Origin: Zhihengliuella sp. ISTPL4
Lineage (GTDB): Bacteria; Actinomycetota; Actinomycetes; Actinomycetales; Microbacteriaceae
Reading direction: 5' to 3'
Length of the DNA stretch: 64,000 nt
Assembly (NCBI RefSeq): GCF_002848265.1
Contig: NZ_CP025422.1
Span: 2,076,727 to 2,140,726, forward strand
Shown: in pieces, positions 24,392 to 33,581 of the stretch
Layout of the letters: each line of letters starts with the position of its first letter
Position numbering within the stretch: the first letter of the stretch is position 1
Position numbers and translations under genes: made by a program
The notes under the pieces: model-generated
What the model was told of the DNA's origin: nothing
Database searches by the model: none
What the model saw: only the letters and a program-made list of their open reading frames with translations

Positions 24392-25135
24392 TCACGCCAG
24401 TGCCCGCTGCCACACATCCCGATGCGCGGTGACGTCGTCGAGCACCGCCGCCCAGTGCGCCCCGTGACCCGTGCGGTACATGGTCCCCCACGGCTCGCGT
24501 CCCACCTCCGCGGACGAGCGCAGCAGATCGAGCATCGCCTGCGTGCGTCGGCGCATCATGTCGGGGAGCACCGCGCGCAGCTCCTCGTCGGCGCCGTATC
24601 CGTCGACGAAGGCTGCGAGGTCATCGGCGGAGCGCTGCGGGTCTCGGGCCGGATCCGGAAGCGCGAACGTCTGCGCGGAGAAGGCGAGGTCCCACGAGCG
24701 GGTGCTCGGGGAAGCGCCGTCCCAGTCGATGAAGACCCACCGGTCGCCGAGCATCAGATTCCACGGCGCCAGGTCGTTGTGGCAGATGAGCTCCTGCGCG
24801 GGCGGCGAGAGGGGTGGTTCCCAGACCGCATCGGCAGCAGGGACGTACCGCGCCGAGGCGTCATGGATCCGTCGGACCATTCCCCCCACGCGAGCGAGCT
24901 CGGCCGTCGAGAGCGGCGCGGAATGCATCGCGAGCGTGCCCGGGATGAACTCGATGATCTGCCGCCCCTGCGTGTCTCTGCCCACGGGCTCCGGCGCCTC
25001 CACGCCGTCGGCGCGCAACGCCTGCACGTACGCGACGACATCCGGTGTCGCGGCTGTCCACGCCTTGCGGACGGTGTTCCCGATGCGCACGACGGATCCG
25101 CTCGCGTTGCCGCCCTCGAGGACTTCCTCCCGCAT
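24392..25135 (-). CDS. aminoglycoside phosphotransferase (APH)-family kinase
   Basis: A 247-residue protein kinase-like fold enzyme. The catalytic loop HNDLAPWNLM (about residues 118-127) and the metal-binding IDWDGA (about 134-139) are clear. The N-terminal lobe begins VVRIGNTVRKAW. Many APH-like proteins phosphorylate sugars or choline rather than antibiotics, so resistance should not be assumed. It is upstream of the alpha/beta hydrolase gene on the same strand with a 36-base gap, so the two may be co-transcribed. It is divergent from a small lipoprotein gene. Confidence 0.87.
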   Translation of the reverse strand: MREEVLEGGNASGSVVRIGNTVRKAWTAATPDVVAYVQALRADGVEAPEPVGRDTQGRQIIEFIPGTLAMHSAPLSTAELARVGGMVRRIHDASARYVPAADAVWEPPLSPPAQELICHNDLAPWNLMLGDRWVFIDWDGASPSTRSWDLAFSAQTFALPDPARDPQRSADDLAAFVDGYGADEELRAVLPDMMRRRTQAMLDLLRSSAEVGREPWGTMYRTGHGAHWAAVLDDVTAHRDVWQRALA

Positions 25136-25242
25136 CCTCCGAGGCTATCGGAGGCCCCTCCAGGAGAGGTCACCCTCGATGATGACAAGGGATACCTCCG
25201 CCGGCGGACGCCGCCCGCCGCGCCCGTCAGCAGAGTGGAACC

Positions 25243-25680
25243 ATGACACCACGACGCCTTCTCCCCGCCGCCGCCCTGCTCCTCGGCGGTACCTTGCTAC
25301 TCGGCGGATGCGCCGCCGTGGAGGGTCTCGTGCACAAGCAGTCGACTCAGACGTTCGAGGACGCCGACGCCTTCCGCGCGGACGCGTCGGTCGACGCGGA
25401 CTGGGTTCCGCACGACGCGACCGCTCTCACGCTCCGGACGTCGACCATCGAGGACGCGGACGACGCCGCCCTCCTGCTGACGAGCACGATGACGCTGCCG
25501 GAGGATTGCGTGGAGACGGTGCGGACCTCCGCCCCGACCTGGACTCTCGACGATGCTCCGTCCGCGTACGAGGCGAAGACCGTCTTCGTCTGCGGCGACT
25601 GGAGCGTCATCCCGTCCGACGACGGCTGGTTCGGATGGACGCCGAACTCCGACGAGGAGAAGGCCGCTTCCCGGAGCTGA
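25243..25680 (+). CDS. small lipoprotein
   Basis: A 145-residue protein with signal peptide MTPRRLLPAAALLLGGTLLLGGC and a lipobox ending at cysteine 23. The mature part is acidic, with an LTLRTSTIED segment and two cysteines (in PEDCVET and FVCGDW) that could form a disulfide. No family recognised. It is convergent with the following coiled-coil gene, with 6 bases between stops. It would be anchored on the outer face of the membrane. Confidence 0.75.
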   Translation: MTPRRLLPAAALLLGGTLLLGGCAAVEGLVHKQSTQTFEDADAFRADASVDADWVPHDATALTLRTSTIEDADDAALLLTSTMTLPEDCVETVRTSAPTWTLDDAPSAYEAKTVFVCGDWSVIPSDDGWFGWTPNSDEEKAASRS

Positions 25681-25686
25681 GCCCGC

Positions 25687-26532
25687 TTAGAGGTCGCCGA
25701 GGGCCTCGCGCGCCGATTCCACGGCCTCGACAGCGGCGTCCTTCTTCTCTGCGGCCGCGGTGCGCCGCTTTTCCGCCGCGGGACGGTCGCGCTCGACGCG
25801 GTCAGCCTCCTGACGCAGCTTCTCCAGCTGCGCCTCCAGCTCGGCGATGCCGTCGGCCAGCTCCTCGGCGCGGTCGCTCAGAGCCCGCACCGCCTCGTCC
25901 TCTTTCGCGAGGGCGCGCTCCGCGGCGGCGAGGTCCTTCTCCGCCGCGGCCACCTGACGTTCCGCGTCCCGGCGCTTCCGGCGCTCCTGCAGCTCGTCCG
26001 GCGGACGCGAAGGTTGCGGTCGGAGCGTCGGGAGGGTGCCGGCCACCGCGTCGCGGATATCGTCGGTCGTTCCCGAGGGCTCCAACGCCTTCACGAGACG
26101 CCCGGAGGCGACCGCAGCGGCCGCATCCGGGTCGAAGAACGCCGCGGAGATCGTCTGCTCGACGGCGTCCCGCGTCGCCGCCGTCACGCGTTCGCCACGG
26201 GATCCGGCGAGGTCTGCAGCGGTCTCGGCGAGCCGACGAGTCAGGGCACGACGTTCCCGCCCGAGCTTCGCCAGCGCCGCGGCATCCAGGTCCGCCTGCG
26301 CCTCGCGCAGCTCCGCGGCGAGCGCCAAGGCCTCCCCGAGCTGCGCCGCGCGCTCCTGCGCGAAGACGTTGACGACCCAGGCGGCGACCGACGGCTTCCG
26401 CAGGGCCTTCACCTCCGCGGCGAGCGCACGATCCTCGATCTCCTTCGCCCGCGCGTTCCGAGCGGCCGTGAACTCCTCGGGCGGCCCTGCATACAGCGCG
26501 GCCGCGATGTCGTCGAGGGTCGGAACGGCCAT
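25687..26532 (-). CDS. coiled-coil protein of unknown function
   Basis: A 281-residue, Ala/Glu/Arg-rich protein. The N-terminal 90 residues include TAARNARAKEI and a RKPSVAAWVVNVFAQ segment recognisable in many actinobacterial hypothetical proteins. Residues about 175-281 form a long heptad-like coiled coil (AEKDLAAAERALAKEDEAV and on). No catalytic motif is visible. The role could be structural or DNA-associated. It is convergent with a lipoprotein gene and lies between it and the secreted peptidase. Confidence 0.7.
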   Translation of the reverse strand: MAVPTLDDIAAALYAGPPEEFTAARNARAKEIEDRALAAEVKALRKPSVAAWVVNVFAQERAAQLGEALALAAELREAQADLDAAALAKLGRERRALTRRLAETAADLAGSRGERVTAATRDAVEQTISAAFFDPDAAAAVASGRLVKALEPSGTTDDIRDAVAGTLPTLRPQPSRPPDELQERRKRRDAERQVAAAEKDLAAAERALAKEDEAVRALSDRAEELADGIAELEAQLEKLRQEADRVERDRPAAEKRRTAAAEKKDAAVEAVESAREALGDL

Positions 26533-26574
26533 GGCCCCACCATACGCGGCGTCGCGGCGGTCAGCCCGTGGCGG

Positions 26575-27900
26575 TCATTCGACGGCGAGGTAGTCCGCGG
26601 CGTCCGAGGCGACGAGCGCGCGGGCGCCGAACGAACCGTCCCCCTTGCCCGGGTAGAGGTAGAGCTGTCCCGCGGCGCTACGCGCCAGCAGGTCGGCTCG
26701 TCCGTCGCCGTTGTAGTCGACGCCACCGGTGACTTCAGTGAATTCCTGCCAGCCGATACCGACCTGTCTCGGTGTACGCAGTCCGGACGCGCCGGTGTAG
26801 AGCAGCAATTGACCGTCGCCGGCGACCACCACGACATCGCCACGACCGTCCCCATCGAAGTCCCCGGCAATGAGGTAGTGGAAGCTCTCCCACCCTCCCC
26901 CGACGGTGGTGTGCGGCGCGCTCAGGCCGTTGCTGCCGTTGCCCCGGTAGATGGTGAGGACACCCGACTCGGACACGCCGAGGATGTCCTGTTTGCCGTC
27001 TCCTGTGAAATCCGCACCGGACGCGACGTGACGCATGCCATACCAGCCTGTGCCGAGCCCACCGGCGGGACGGAAGCCGCCCCCGCCGGTGCCGGCGTAG
27101 TACTCCAGCACCCCGTCCGAGCGGGCGGCGAGAAGATCGGCGTTGCCGTCTCCGTTGAGATCGGTATGCGTGATGTGCCGACGCGACGCACCCCAGCCGC
27201 CGCCGAACAGCGTGGTCGGGCCGGCGAACCCGCCGCGGCCGTTGCCGGCGCGCAATCGCAAGTCGCCGTTTCCCGCGACGACGAGGAGATCGGCCTTGTC
27301 GTCGCCGGTGAAGTCGGCCGCGCCGACGCCGGCGGGGACGCTCGCACCAAGGCCGGGGAAGAACAGCGGGATGGTTGCCCCGCGCGTGACGTCGGCCAGG
27401 CAGGTGAAGCCCTGATTGATCTGCGAGTACACCTTGCCGTTCAGCCACACCTCGAAGTGCAGGTGGTACGCGGCCGAGTTGCCCGTGTTGCCGACGACCC
27501 CGATCTGCTGCCCACGCAGAACCTTCGTTCCCGGGGCGAACCACCCTGGCGCTGCCATGTGCGCGTAGCGAGTGACGTATCCGCCGGGGTGCTGGACGTC
27601 CACGTAGTTGCCGTAGCCGCCGTTCGCGGTGCGGCTCTTGATCACGCCGTCGTACGCGGCGAGGATCGGTGTGCCGCCGTTCCGGGAGATGTCGATGCCG
27701 TCGTGCGCACGGTAGTTCCCGCGGCAGCCGTCCCCGACTTTCGACTGGATGTTGCCCGACGCCGGATAGACCATGTATCCGTCCGATGCCGCCGTCGCCG
27801 GCCCGGCCGTGCTGATCGCGGGAACCAACGAACCCAGGACGATCGCGAGCACGGCGACGATCCCGATGCGGCCACGACGCCAACGGGACGTACGCGTCAT
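26575..27900 (-). CDS. secreted M23 peptidase-fold protein with FG-GAP/VCBS repeats
   Basis: A 441-residue exported protein. The basic N-terminus and hydrophobic segment (residues 8-35) form a signal peptide ending near TAGPATA. An M23 (LytM) domain follows at about 40-165: HDGID supplies the first zinc ligands and HLHFEVW the HxH. Five FG-GAP-type repeats fill 180-441, with calcium-loop cores such as DFTGDDKAD, DLNGDGNAD, DFTGDGKQD, DFDGDGRGD and DYNGDGRAD. The first HxxxD and the HxH are present, so zinc hydrolysis of peptidoglycan cross-links is plausible. ATG 27900 was chosen over an in-frame start at 27993 because AGAGAG and the signal peptide fit it. Confidence 0.88.
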   Translation of the reverse strand: MTRTSRWRRGRIGIVAVLAIVLGSLVPAISTAGPATAASDGYMVYPASGNIQSKVGDGCRGNYRAHDGIDISRNGGTPILAAYDGVIKSRTANGGYGNYVDVQHPGGYVTRYAHMAAPGWFAPGTKVLRGQQIGVVGNTGNSAAYHLHFEVWLNGKVYSQINQGFTCLADVTRGATIPLFFPGLGASVPAGVGAADFTGDDKADLLVVAGNGDLRLRAGNGRGGFAGPTTLFGGGWGASRRHITHTDLNGDGNADLLAARSDGVLEYYAGTGGGGFRPAGGLGTGWYGMRHVASGADFTGDGKQDILGVSESGVLTIYRGNGSNGLSAPHTTVGGGWESFHYLIAGDFDGDGRGDVVVVAGDGQLLLYTGASGLRTPRQVGIGWQEFTEVTGGVDYNGDGRADLLARSAAGQLYLYPGKGDGSFGARALVASDAADYLAVE

Positions 27901-28040
27901 CTCGAAGCTCTCTCTTGGTCGACGGGCCCCAGGGACAGGTAGTCCTCCGCGGTCACCGTACCAAGCGCCGGCATGCCGCGCCGCGAACGCCACCCCGAGT
28001 AACGGATTCGGATGTCCCTCCGGGGTGTACCGTCAGCATC

Positions 28041-28346
28041 ATGGGAAGACTCCGGTACGACGGTCACTCGGATCCGATCATCGTCGAGGATGAGACGCTC
28101 GCGCATCTGAAGATCGTCATCGCCACGAAGCTCCGTCGGCAGGAGAGCTTCATGATGACGTGGCTCCCTCTCGAAGGCGGCGTCGACCGGCGCGCGAGCG
28201 TCTGGATCCACCCCGCCATCCCCCTGCAGTTCGGGTTCGACGAGGTCGACCCCCCGACCGTGGATCCGCACCGTGTCCAGGAGCTCATGCAGGCGCTCAA
28301 CGCGTCCGGCGAACTCCACCTCGACCATCTCACCGGCCCGCGCTGA
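28041..28346 (+). CDS. small conserved actinobacterial protein (101 aa, DUF7882-like)
   Basis: A 101-residue soluble protein: MGRLRYDG, then IVEDETLAHLKIVIATKLRR and ESFMMTW, then ASVWIHPAIPLQF. This pattern, with a start in MGxLxYxG, is common in Microbacteriaceae hypothetical proteins. Their function is unknown; the single-domain fold may act as a reporter or binding unit. ATG 28041 begins at the conserved MGRL; a longer frame from 27915 overlaps the promoter region of the divergent peptidase. It precedes a membrane-anchored protein gene by 31 bases. Confidence 0.75.
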   Translation: MGRLRYDGHSDPIIVEDETLAHLKIVIATKLRRQESFMMTWLPLEGGVDRRASVWIHPAIPLQFGFDEVDPPTVDPHRVQELMQALNASGELHLDHLTGPR

Positions 28347-28377
28347 CCCGCGCGCGACGGACCCGCACGCGGCACCG

Positions 28378-28908
28378 ATGGACTTTCCGCTCCTCGCCAT
28401 CGTCGTTCTCATCCTCGTCGTCATCGGGCTCATCGTCGGCGCCGCTTTCCTGCTCGGATGGGGACGGCGCAGCGGCGCCGCAGCCGGCGCGCGGGCGGGC
28501 GCGCGGTTCACGGCCACGCGAGTGGAGGCGATCCTCGCCGATCTCGGCGACACGCTCGTGATCCATGCGCCCCCGACGGTCGCCGCTGACGTGGTGCGCG
28601 CGGTCGTCACAGAGCGCGGCAAGGAGTTCCACCTCCTGGCGGACGGTGCCGTCGGCATCCGCTTCATCGAGCCGGACGACACGATCGCGTGGCTCCGTCC
28701 CGAATCGACGGGGACGGTGCTCCGGGTCGAGACCTTCCGCGACTACCTCGGATACCCGCAGACGGCGCCGCTCTGGCGGAATTTGCGTGCGCTCGTGACC
28801 GCGGAAGCAGCGGCTCGTCTGATCGAGGTGAGCCCCGGGCCGGTGTCCGTCTTCGAGCGCGGTCCCCTGCTCGACGACCGCAACGCCCGCTGGTTCCGTC
28901 AGGCATGA
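28378..28908 (+). CDS. single-pass membrane protein of unknown function
   Basis: A 176-residue protein with an N-terminal membrane helix (about residues 4-26, LLAIVVLILVVIGLIVGAAFL), a basic Gly/Ala/Arg stretch, and a cytosolic or extracellular domain (45-176) containing RVEAILADLGDTLVI and IRFIEPDDTIAWL. No family assigned. ATG 28378 places the helix at the N-terminus. It follows the 101-residue gene on the same strand and is probably in the same transcript. Confidence 0.7.
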   Translation: MDFPLLAIVVLILVVIGLIVGAAFLLGWGRRSGAAAGARAGARFTATRVEAILADLGDTLVIHAPPTVAADVVRAVVTERGKEFHLLADGAVGIRFIEPDDTIAWLRPESTGTVLRVETFRDYLGYPQTAPLWRNLRALVTAEAAARLIEVSPGPVSVFERGPLLDDRNARWFRQA

Positions 28909-29099
28909 TCCGCCCGCGCAAATGGGGGTCACGATTCCCAGCCGACGCAATTAGGCTAGACGCGCGCCGCGCCCCGCAGGGACTCGGATGAGGACCCGGT
29001 CGCAGCGCACGCCGGGGGCCTCCTCCCCCGCGCTTGCGATCCCGTCCACGGAAACGAACACCGCTTCGTGTCGCGGACACGCCAGAAAGGCTTGAACCC

Positions 29100-30506
29100 A
29101 TGAGCGAATCCTCGGGCACGCCCCGCGACGACGACCGGTCGCCGGACTTCTTCGATCAGCTGATCGAGACGACTCCGCGCGAGACCTCTTCCTCCTCCAC
29201 CTCGGCGTTCACGATCGGCTTCCGCGGCTACGACAAGGCCGAGGTCGACGCCGCGCTGGCGTCGATGCGCACGCAGCTCCAGCAGGCGGCCGACGAGCTG
29301 GCCGAGGCGAAGGCCCGCGAGGCCGAATCCGTCGAGGCGATCAAGGCCGAGGAGCGCGAAGCGCGCGAGGCCCTCGAGGCCGAACTCGCCGCCGCGAACG
29401 CGAAGGCGTCCGACGCCGAGCAGCAGGTGGCGACGCTGACATCCGAGCTCGTCGACATGCCGCAGGCCGACGGGGAGGAGGCACCTTCCCGTCAGCAGTT
29501 CGAGGCGATCCTGCGGGTGGCAGAAGAGCAGGCGAATGTGCTCATCCAGAACGCCGCTGTGCAGGCCGACCGCCTGATGACCTCTGCCCGCGAAGAGGTC
29601 GCCGCGCAGCGCGCCGAGGCCGAGGCGGATGCCGAGCGCATCATCTCCCAGGCGCAGCGCGACGCCGATCAGGTGCGGCTGAAGATGGAGACCGAATACA
29701 CGGCCCACGAGGCGCGCATCGAGCGCGAGGCCGCCCACGCCGCGGAGAAGGTCAGCCAGGCGTCCCAGGAGGCCACGGCCATCCGCACCGAGGCCGAGAA
29801 GGGCGCCGCCGCACTGCGCTCCCTCGTCACGCGTGAGACCACCCAGCTGCGGGCGGACGCCGAGCGCGAGGTGCGCGAGATGAACGCCCGCGTGCTGGAG
29901 TTCGAGGAGACCCTCACCCGCCGTCAGGACGACGCGCAGCAGGAGTTCCTCGTCCTCCACAATCAGGCGGTCGCGCACGCCGAGCGCATCACCACCGATG
30001 CGAACGAGCAGGTCACCGCCTCGCTGGAGCACGCCCAGCGCATCTCCGCGAAGGCCGACGGCTACGAGAAGCTCATGCGCTCGCAGGCACAGGCGATCGA
30101 GGCCGACGCGCAGGTCCGTGCCCGGGACATCCTCGAGCGCGCCCGCGTGAAGTCTCAGAAGATCGTCGACGCGGTGACTGGCCACACCTCCACCGTCCTC
30201 CGCGACGCCGAGGATCGTGCCCGTCAACTGCGGTGGCAGCAGCAGCAGCTCACCAGCTTCATGGCCGAGGTGCGCGAGCTCATCCGCCCCGACGGCATCT
30301 TCAGTGACGACAGCCTTCCCACGGAGATCGCGGTGACGGAGGCCACGATCGACGAGGACGACGACGAGACCGAGGACGATGTCGTCGAGGCGTCGGTCGA
30401 GACCTTCCGCGGCGACGAGGTGCTCGACGACGAGTTCGACGACGACCGCCCGCTGGAGAAGATCACGATCGACGTCGTCGAGACGGACGACTCCTCGAAG
30501 CGCTGA
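29100..30506 (+). CDS. DivIVA-domain coiled-coil protein
   Basis: A 468-residue protein. The DivIVA N-terminal motif FTIGFRGYDKAEVDAAL (about residues 38-54) is clear and would bind curved membrane at poles or septa. Long coiled coils follow (about 55-400), rich in Ala, Glu and Arg. The C-terminus (410-468) is strongly acidic (EDDDETEDD and DDEFDDDRP). Actinobacterial DivIVA/Wag31 organises polar growth, but this protein is much longer than Wag31 and may be one of several DivIVA-like paralogues. ATG 29100 follows GAAAGG. It has a strong terminator directly downstream. It stands alone after a 190-base gap with a TAGGCT-like element. Confidence 0.87.
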   Translation: MSESSGTPRDDDRSPDFFDQLIETTPRETSSSSTSAFTIGFRGYDKAEVDAALASMRTQLQQAADELAEAKAREAESVEAIKAEEREAREALEAELAAANAKASDAEQQVATLTSELVDMPQADGEEAPSRQQFEAILRVAEEQANVLIQNAAVQADRLMTSAREEVAAQRAEAEADAERIISQAQRDADQVRLKMETEYTAHEARIEREAAHAAEKVSQASQEATAIRTEAEKGAAALRSLVTRETTQLRADAEREVREMNARVLEFEETLTRRQDDAQQEFLVLHNQAVAHAERITTDANEQVTASLEHAQRISAKADGYEKLMRSQAQAIEADAQVRARDILERARVKSQKIVDAVTGHTSTVLRDAEDRARQLRWQQQQLTSFMAEVRELIRPDGIFSDDSLPTEIAVTEATIDEDDDETEDDVVEASVETFRGDEVLDDEFDDDRPLEKITIDVVETDDSSKR

Positions 30507-30517
30507 TCCGCGCGGAG

Positions 30518-30560
30518 ACGATGAAGGGGCGAGCAGATGTCTGCTCGCCCCTTCGTCGTC
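30518..30560. terminator. bidirectional terminator between DivIVA-like and desaturase genes
   Basis: GAAGGGGCGAGCAG (30523-30536) and CTGCTCGCCCCTTC (30541-30554) form a perfect 14-bp stem with a 4-base loop. Flanking GACGA/TCGTC extends it. It serves the convergent genes on both sides. Confidence 0.85.
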
Positions 30561-30570
30561 TCCCCACGCC

Positions 30571-31770
30571 TCAGGCGCGGCGGAGCTGTGCGGCCGCCGG
30601 GCAGTCGAACGGGTCGCGCGCGGCCAGGCCCACCCGATTCAGGTAGGCGATGACGATCGCGTACGACTGTCCGAGGCTCGTCTCGGTGTAGGGGATGCTG
30701 TTCGCGGCGCAGTAGTCGCGCACGATGCCGCGCGCCTTCGACAGGTGCAGCCGCGACATGTTCGGGAACAGGTGATGCTCCACCTGGTGGTTGAGGCCGC
30801 CCATCAGCCCCGTCACCCACCATCCGCCGCGGATGTTGCGCGACGTGCGCACCTGCTTCGAGAAGAAGTCGAGCTTGGCGTCGGGAGCGATGACCGGCAT
30901 GCCCTTGTGGTTGGGGGCGAAGGACGCGCCCATGTAAACGCCGAAGACCGCGAGCTGCACACCCAGGAACGCGAAGGCCATGCCGACGGGAAGCAGGAGG
31001 AACAGCGGCACGAGGATGACGGCGAACCGGAGGACGATGAGACCGAGTTCGGTCCAGCGCCCCTTCACATTCCTCCGCGTCATCAGGTGCTTCAGGCCGA
31101 GGTAGTGCAGGTTCAGCCCCTCGAGCGTCAGGAGGGGGAAGAAGAGCCACCCCTGCTTGCGCGTGATGAGCCGGACGACGCCACGCGACTGCGCCGCATC
31201 CTCCTCCAGGAAGGAGATGGTGTCGACCTGGATGTCGGGGTCCTTGCCGACCTGGTTCGGGTTGCCGTGGTGGCGTGTGTGCTTGGAGTCCCACCAGTGA
31301 TAGCTCATGCCGATGATGCCGGCGAGCACGCGCGCCAGGCGGAAGTTCGCCGGGCCCGTGGAGAGGATCTGGCGGTGTGCTGCCTCATGGGCGAGGAACG
31401 CGACCTGCGTGAAGACGATCCCGAGGGCGGCGGCGATGAGGAGCTGGAACCAGCTGTCTCCGAGGAGGAGGAATCCCGCGACGCAGCCCGCGAAGGCGAC
31501 GACCAAGGCCGCGCCGATGAGTGTGTAGAACACCGGCGTGCGTTGCAGGAGCCCGGTCTCCTTCACGACCTGCTGAACGTCCCGGTAGGCCCGGGTGAGC
31601 GGGGGGAACTCGGCGTTCCCGGCGTAGGTCTGCCGCACCGGGCCGAGGGTGGCGGTGACGGACGGGGAGGATGTGCGGGAGATGATGCTCTCCTGTCGAT
31701 CGGGAGCCCTTGAGCTGAAGAAGCCAAGGGCGGTTGCCGATCGCTGTGGCCACACTAACCGCGCTCGCAT
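30571..31770 (-). CDS. membrane fatty acid desaturase
   Basis: A 399-residue (or about 370) di-iron acyl desaturase. The three histidine boxes are HEAAH, HTRHH and NHQVEHH, in the order of acyl-lipid desaturases of the DesA3/delta-6-like group. Four or more membrane helices alternate with them: TPVFYTLIGAALVVAFAGC, WFQLLIAAALGIVFTQVAFL and LGLIVLRFAVILVPLFLLL. It would introduce a double bond into membrane acyl chains. The start is uncertain: ATG 31770 lacks an SD. A good AGGAG at 31690-31694 is followed only by AUC codons. Regulation by cold is known for relatives but not shown here. Confidence 0.88.
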   Translation of the reverse strand: MRARLVWPQRSATALGFFSSRAPDRQESIISRTSSPSVTATLGPVRQTYAGNAEFPPLTRAYRDVQQVVKETGLLQRTPVFYTLIGAALVVAFAGCVAGFLLLGDSWFQLLIAAALGIVFTQVAFLAHEAAHRQILSTGPANFRLARVLAGIIGMSYHWWDSKHTRHHGNPNQVGKDPDIQVDTISFLEEDAAQSRGVVRLITRKQGWLFFPLLTLEGLNLHYLGLKHLMTRRNVKGRWTELGLIVLRFAVILVPLFLLLPVGMAFAFLGVQLAVFGVYMGASFAPNHKGMPVIAPDAKLDFFSKQVRTSRNIRGGWWVTGLMGGLNHQVEHHLFPNMSRLHLSKARGIVRDYCAANSIPYTETSLGQSYAIVIAYLNRVGLAARDPFDCPAAAQLRRA

Positions 31771-31789
31771 ACGCGAGGCGGCATACGAG

Positions 31790-32080
31790 TCAGGCGCGTG
31801 CCCGCCGCATCCGCCGACGGGGCGTGCGAGGAGGTAGCGGCGATGCCGCCGGACGTGCGGGCTGCTGCGCGGCAGCGAGCGCCCGGAAGGCGTCGTCCAA
31901 CGCGACGAAGGACCCGAGATCGGTGCCGCGCTCGTCGTGCAGGCGATGCGCGGAGCCGTCGAACTCGACGAAGCCGGCGAACTCGCCGTTCCGGGTGGCG
32001 ACGTGCACGTCGACGTCGGCCTGTTTCCAGGTGAGAGGGGTGGACGGAGGGACGGTGGTGGTACTCATGCTCATGCTCAT
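31790..32080 (-). CDS. small hypothetical protein (96 aa)
   Basis: A 96-residue protein starting with three Met-Ser repeats. A compact central part (VDVHVATRNGEFAGFVEFDG, then HRLHDERGTDLGSF) reads like a small beta domain. The C-terminal tail is basic and Pro/Arg-rich. No family recognised. It lies just upstream of the desaturase gene on the same strand, with about 20 bases between the frames, so the two may be linked. Coding support is moderate. Confidence 0.5.
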   Translation of the reverse strand: MSMSMSTTTVPPSTPLTWKQADVDVHVATRNGEFAGFVEFDGSAHRLHDERGTDLGSFVALDDAFRALAAAQQPARPAASPLPPRTPRRRMRRARA

Positions 32081-32260
32081 TGCTGTGGGGCGGGCGCGCT
32101 CGCGCTCCGCACATCGAGAGACCGAGGGCGGATTCCGCGCGCGTCGATGTGCGTGGTCCGTGGATGGCCCTGATCAGTGGCGACGAGGCGGCCGAGAGGG
32201 GGCGAAACGCACACGTTGCACGATCAGTTTAGCAGATCCACGAACCCCGCGCCGAGAGCC

Positions 32261-33217
32261 TCAGCTTCCGGGCGGACGACCGCCGCCGCCCGTGGGCGCG
32301 GAGCCGGCGCTCGGCGTGGTTGTCGTGTCCACGCCGACCACGAGGGTCGCGGTGTATCCACCGGTGACGCTCCCCGTCGTCGTGGCGAGCTGCGACACCC
32401 CGCCGTCGTCGCCGAACACGTTGTCGGAGGTGAGGGAGATCCGTGCCAGGTTCTCCGCCGAACCCGCGTAGGCCGTCTCCGCATACACCGTGCTGCACGC
32501 GTCCTCAGGCAGCGCGAGCTGAGACGTGGCGATCGCGTTCGACGCGTCGGTGATCGCGGTCGCATCCGGATAGACCTCGAAGTGGATGTGAGGCCAGCGC
32601 CCGGAATAGCACCCGGGGAAGACGGAGGTGAAGGACACCTTCCCGTCGTCGTCGGCGACCTGCACCCCGCGCAGATAGGACACGTCCTCGAGCCCGGACG
32701 AGTACAGCGAGTACTCCCCCTGCGCGTTGCAGTGCCACGCGTAGACCGCGACGCCCGCGAACGGCACCCCTGCGTTCGCGAGGTCGAGGATCTGCAGCTC
32801 GAAGGCGAGTGGGACTCCGTTCGCGGTGGCACCCCCGCCGATGGACGAGCGGATGTCCCGGCGGATGATCCCGGCCTGGTCGAGGACATCGGGGCCGTTC
32901 GAGCCGTCCCCCGGATAGGGACCGGCCGTCTCGTCCGGGATTTCCGCGATCGCGGCGTCCGATGCGGTGCCGGTGGCGCGGGGCGTGGGAGTACCTGTGC
33001 TCGACGACGATCCCGTGGCGACCGGAGCACACGCGGCGAGGACGACGGCGCCGATGCCGAGACCGCCGCCGATGAGGAGGCCGCGACGGCTCATCAGCGT
33101 CCGGAGATCGAAGGCGACGCCCTGATCGACCACCTCCTCATCCACACGATCCAGAAGTCGCCCCTCATACCTGGGGCCCTGCGGCGATGGGGTGGTTTCG
33201 GGGATTCGGCTCATCAT
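32261..33217 (-). CDS. exported intradiol ring-cleavage dioxygenase-like protein
   Basis: A 318-residue protein. A cytoplasmic N-terminus of about 40 residues leads to RRGLLIGGGLGIGAVVLAAC (about 44-63), a Tat-like signal with a possible lipobox cysteine. A Ser/Thr-rich linker and the intradiol dioxygenase domain (90-270) follow, with the ETAGPYPG signature and candidate iron ligands Tyr in VAVYAWHC, Tyr in GEYSLYS and the His pair in WPHIHFEV. Secreted members of this family are common in actinobacteria and their substrates are mostly unknown. It is divergent from the TetR gene, so it is the likely target of that repressor. Confidence 0.85.
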   Translation of the reverse strand: MMSRIPETTPSPQGPRYEGRLLDRVDEEVVDQGVAFDLRTLMSRRGLLIGGGLGIGAVVLAACAPVATGSSSSTGTPTPRATGTASDAAIAEIPDETAGPYPGDGSNGPDVLDQAGIIRRDIRSSIGGGATANGVPLAFELQILDLANAGVPFAGVAVYAWHCNAQGEYSLYSSGLEDVSYLRGVQVADDDGKVSFTSVFPGCYSGRWPHIHFEVYPDATAITDASNAIATSQLALPEDACSTVYAETAYAGSAENLARISLTSDNVFGDDGGVSQLATTTGSVTGGYTATLVVGVDTTTTPSAGSAPTGGGGRPPGS

Positions 33218-33581
33218 GTGCTCCTCTCGAGCGTGGGCGGCGATGCCACCATGCTCGGCGGTTCGACAATCAGGAAGCTATGCGCGACCCATGGGGAACC
33301 TTCGGAAGCGAGAGCAGAGCGGAGGATGCGGGGACATCACTCCGCTCTGCGGCGTCGGCGCTCGAGAGATCGGCGGACAACGCAGGGCCGGGGCGATGGG
33401 GGGAATCGCTCGCGCGGCCACGAAGACGGCCGGCACGCAGGGGACATGCGCGGCCGTGGCCTCTCCAGTGCAACACGCAGCTTGTCACCTGTCAAGTTTT
33501 TCTCGGACGCCTGTCCAGATCTGCCGCGATGCCATAGCATTACCGCCATCGATCCCGACAGGGACGAGACGGGGGCACGGC
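33218..33581. promoter_or_regulatory. 364-base divergent control region between dioxygenase and TetR genes
   Basis: No convincing gene. CTTGTCACCTGTCAAG at 33481-33496 has inverted CTTG/CAAG ends and TGTCA/TGTCA cores and may be the TetR operator. A CATAGCAT element at 33533-33540 could be a -10 for the tetR gene. These are sequence-only guesses. Confidence 0.35.

Noticed and set aside
24392-25135. Aminoglycoside resistance determinant
   Set aside because: The protein has the APH fold motifs, but this family also contains many sugar and small-molecule kinases and no resistance context is present, so only the fold is called.
26014-27942. 642-codon plus-strand frame opposite the M23/FG-GAP gene
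   Set aside because: The minus strand has a signal peptide, HDGID and HLHFEVW metal ligands and regular calcium-loop repeats, so the plus frame is a shadow.
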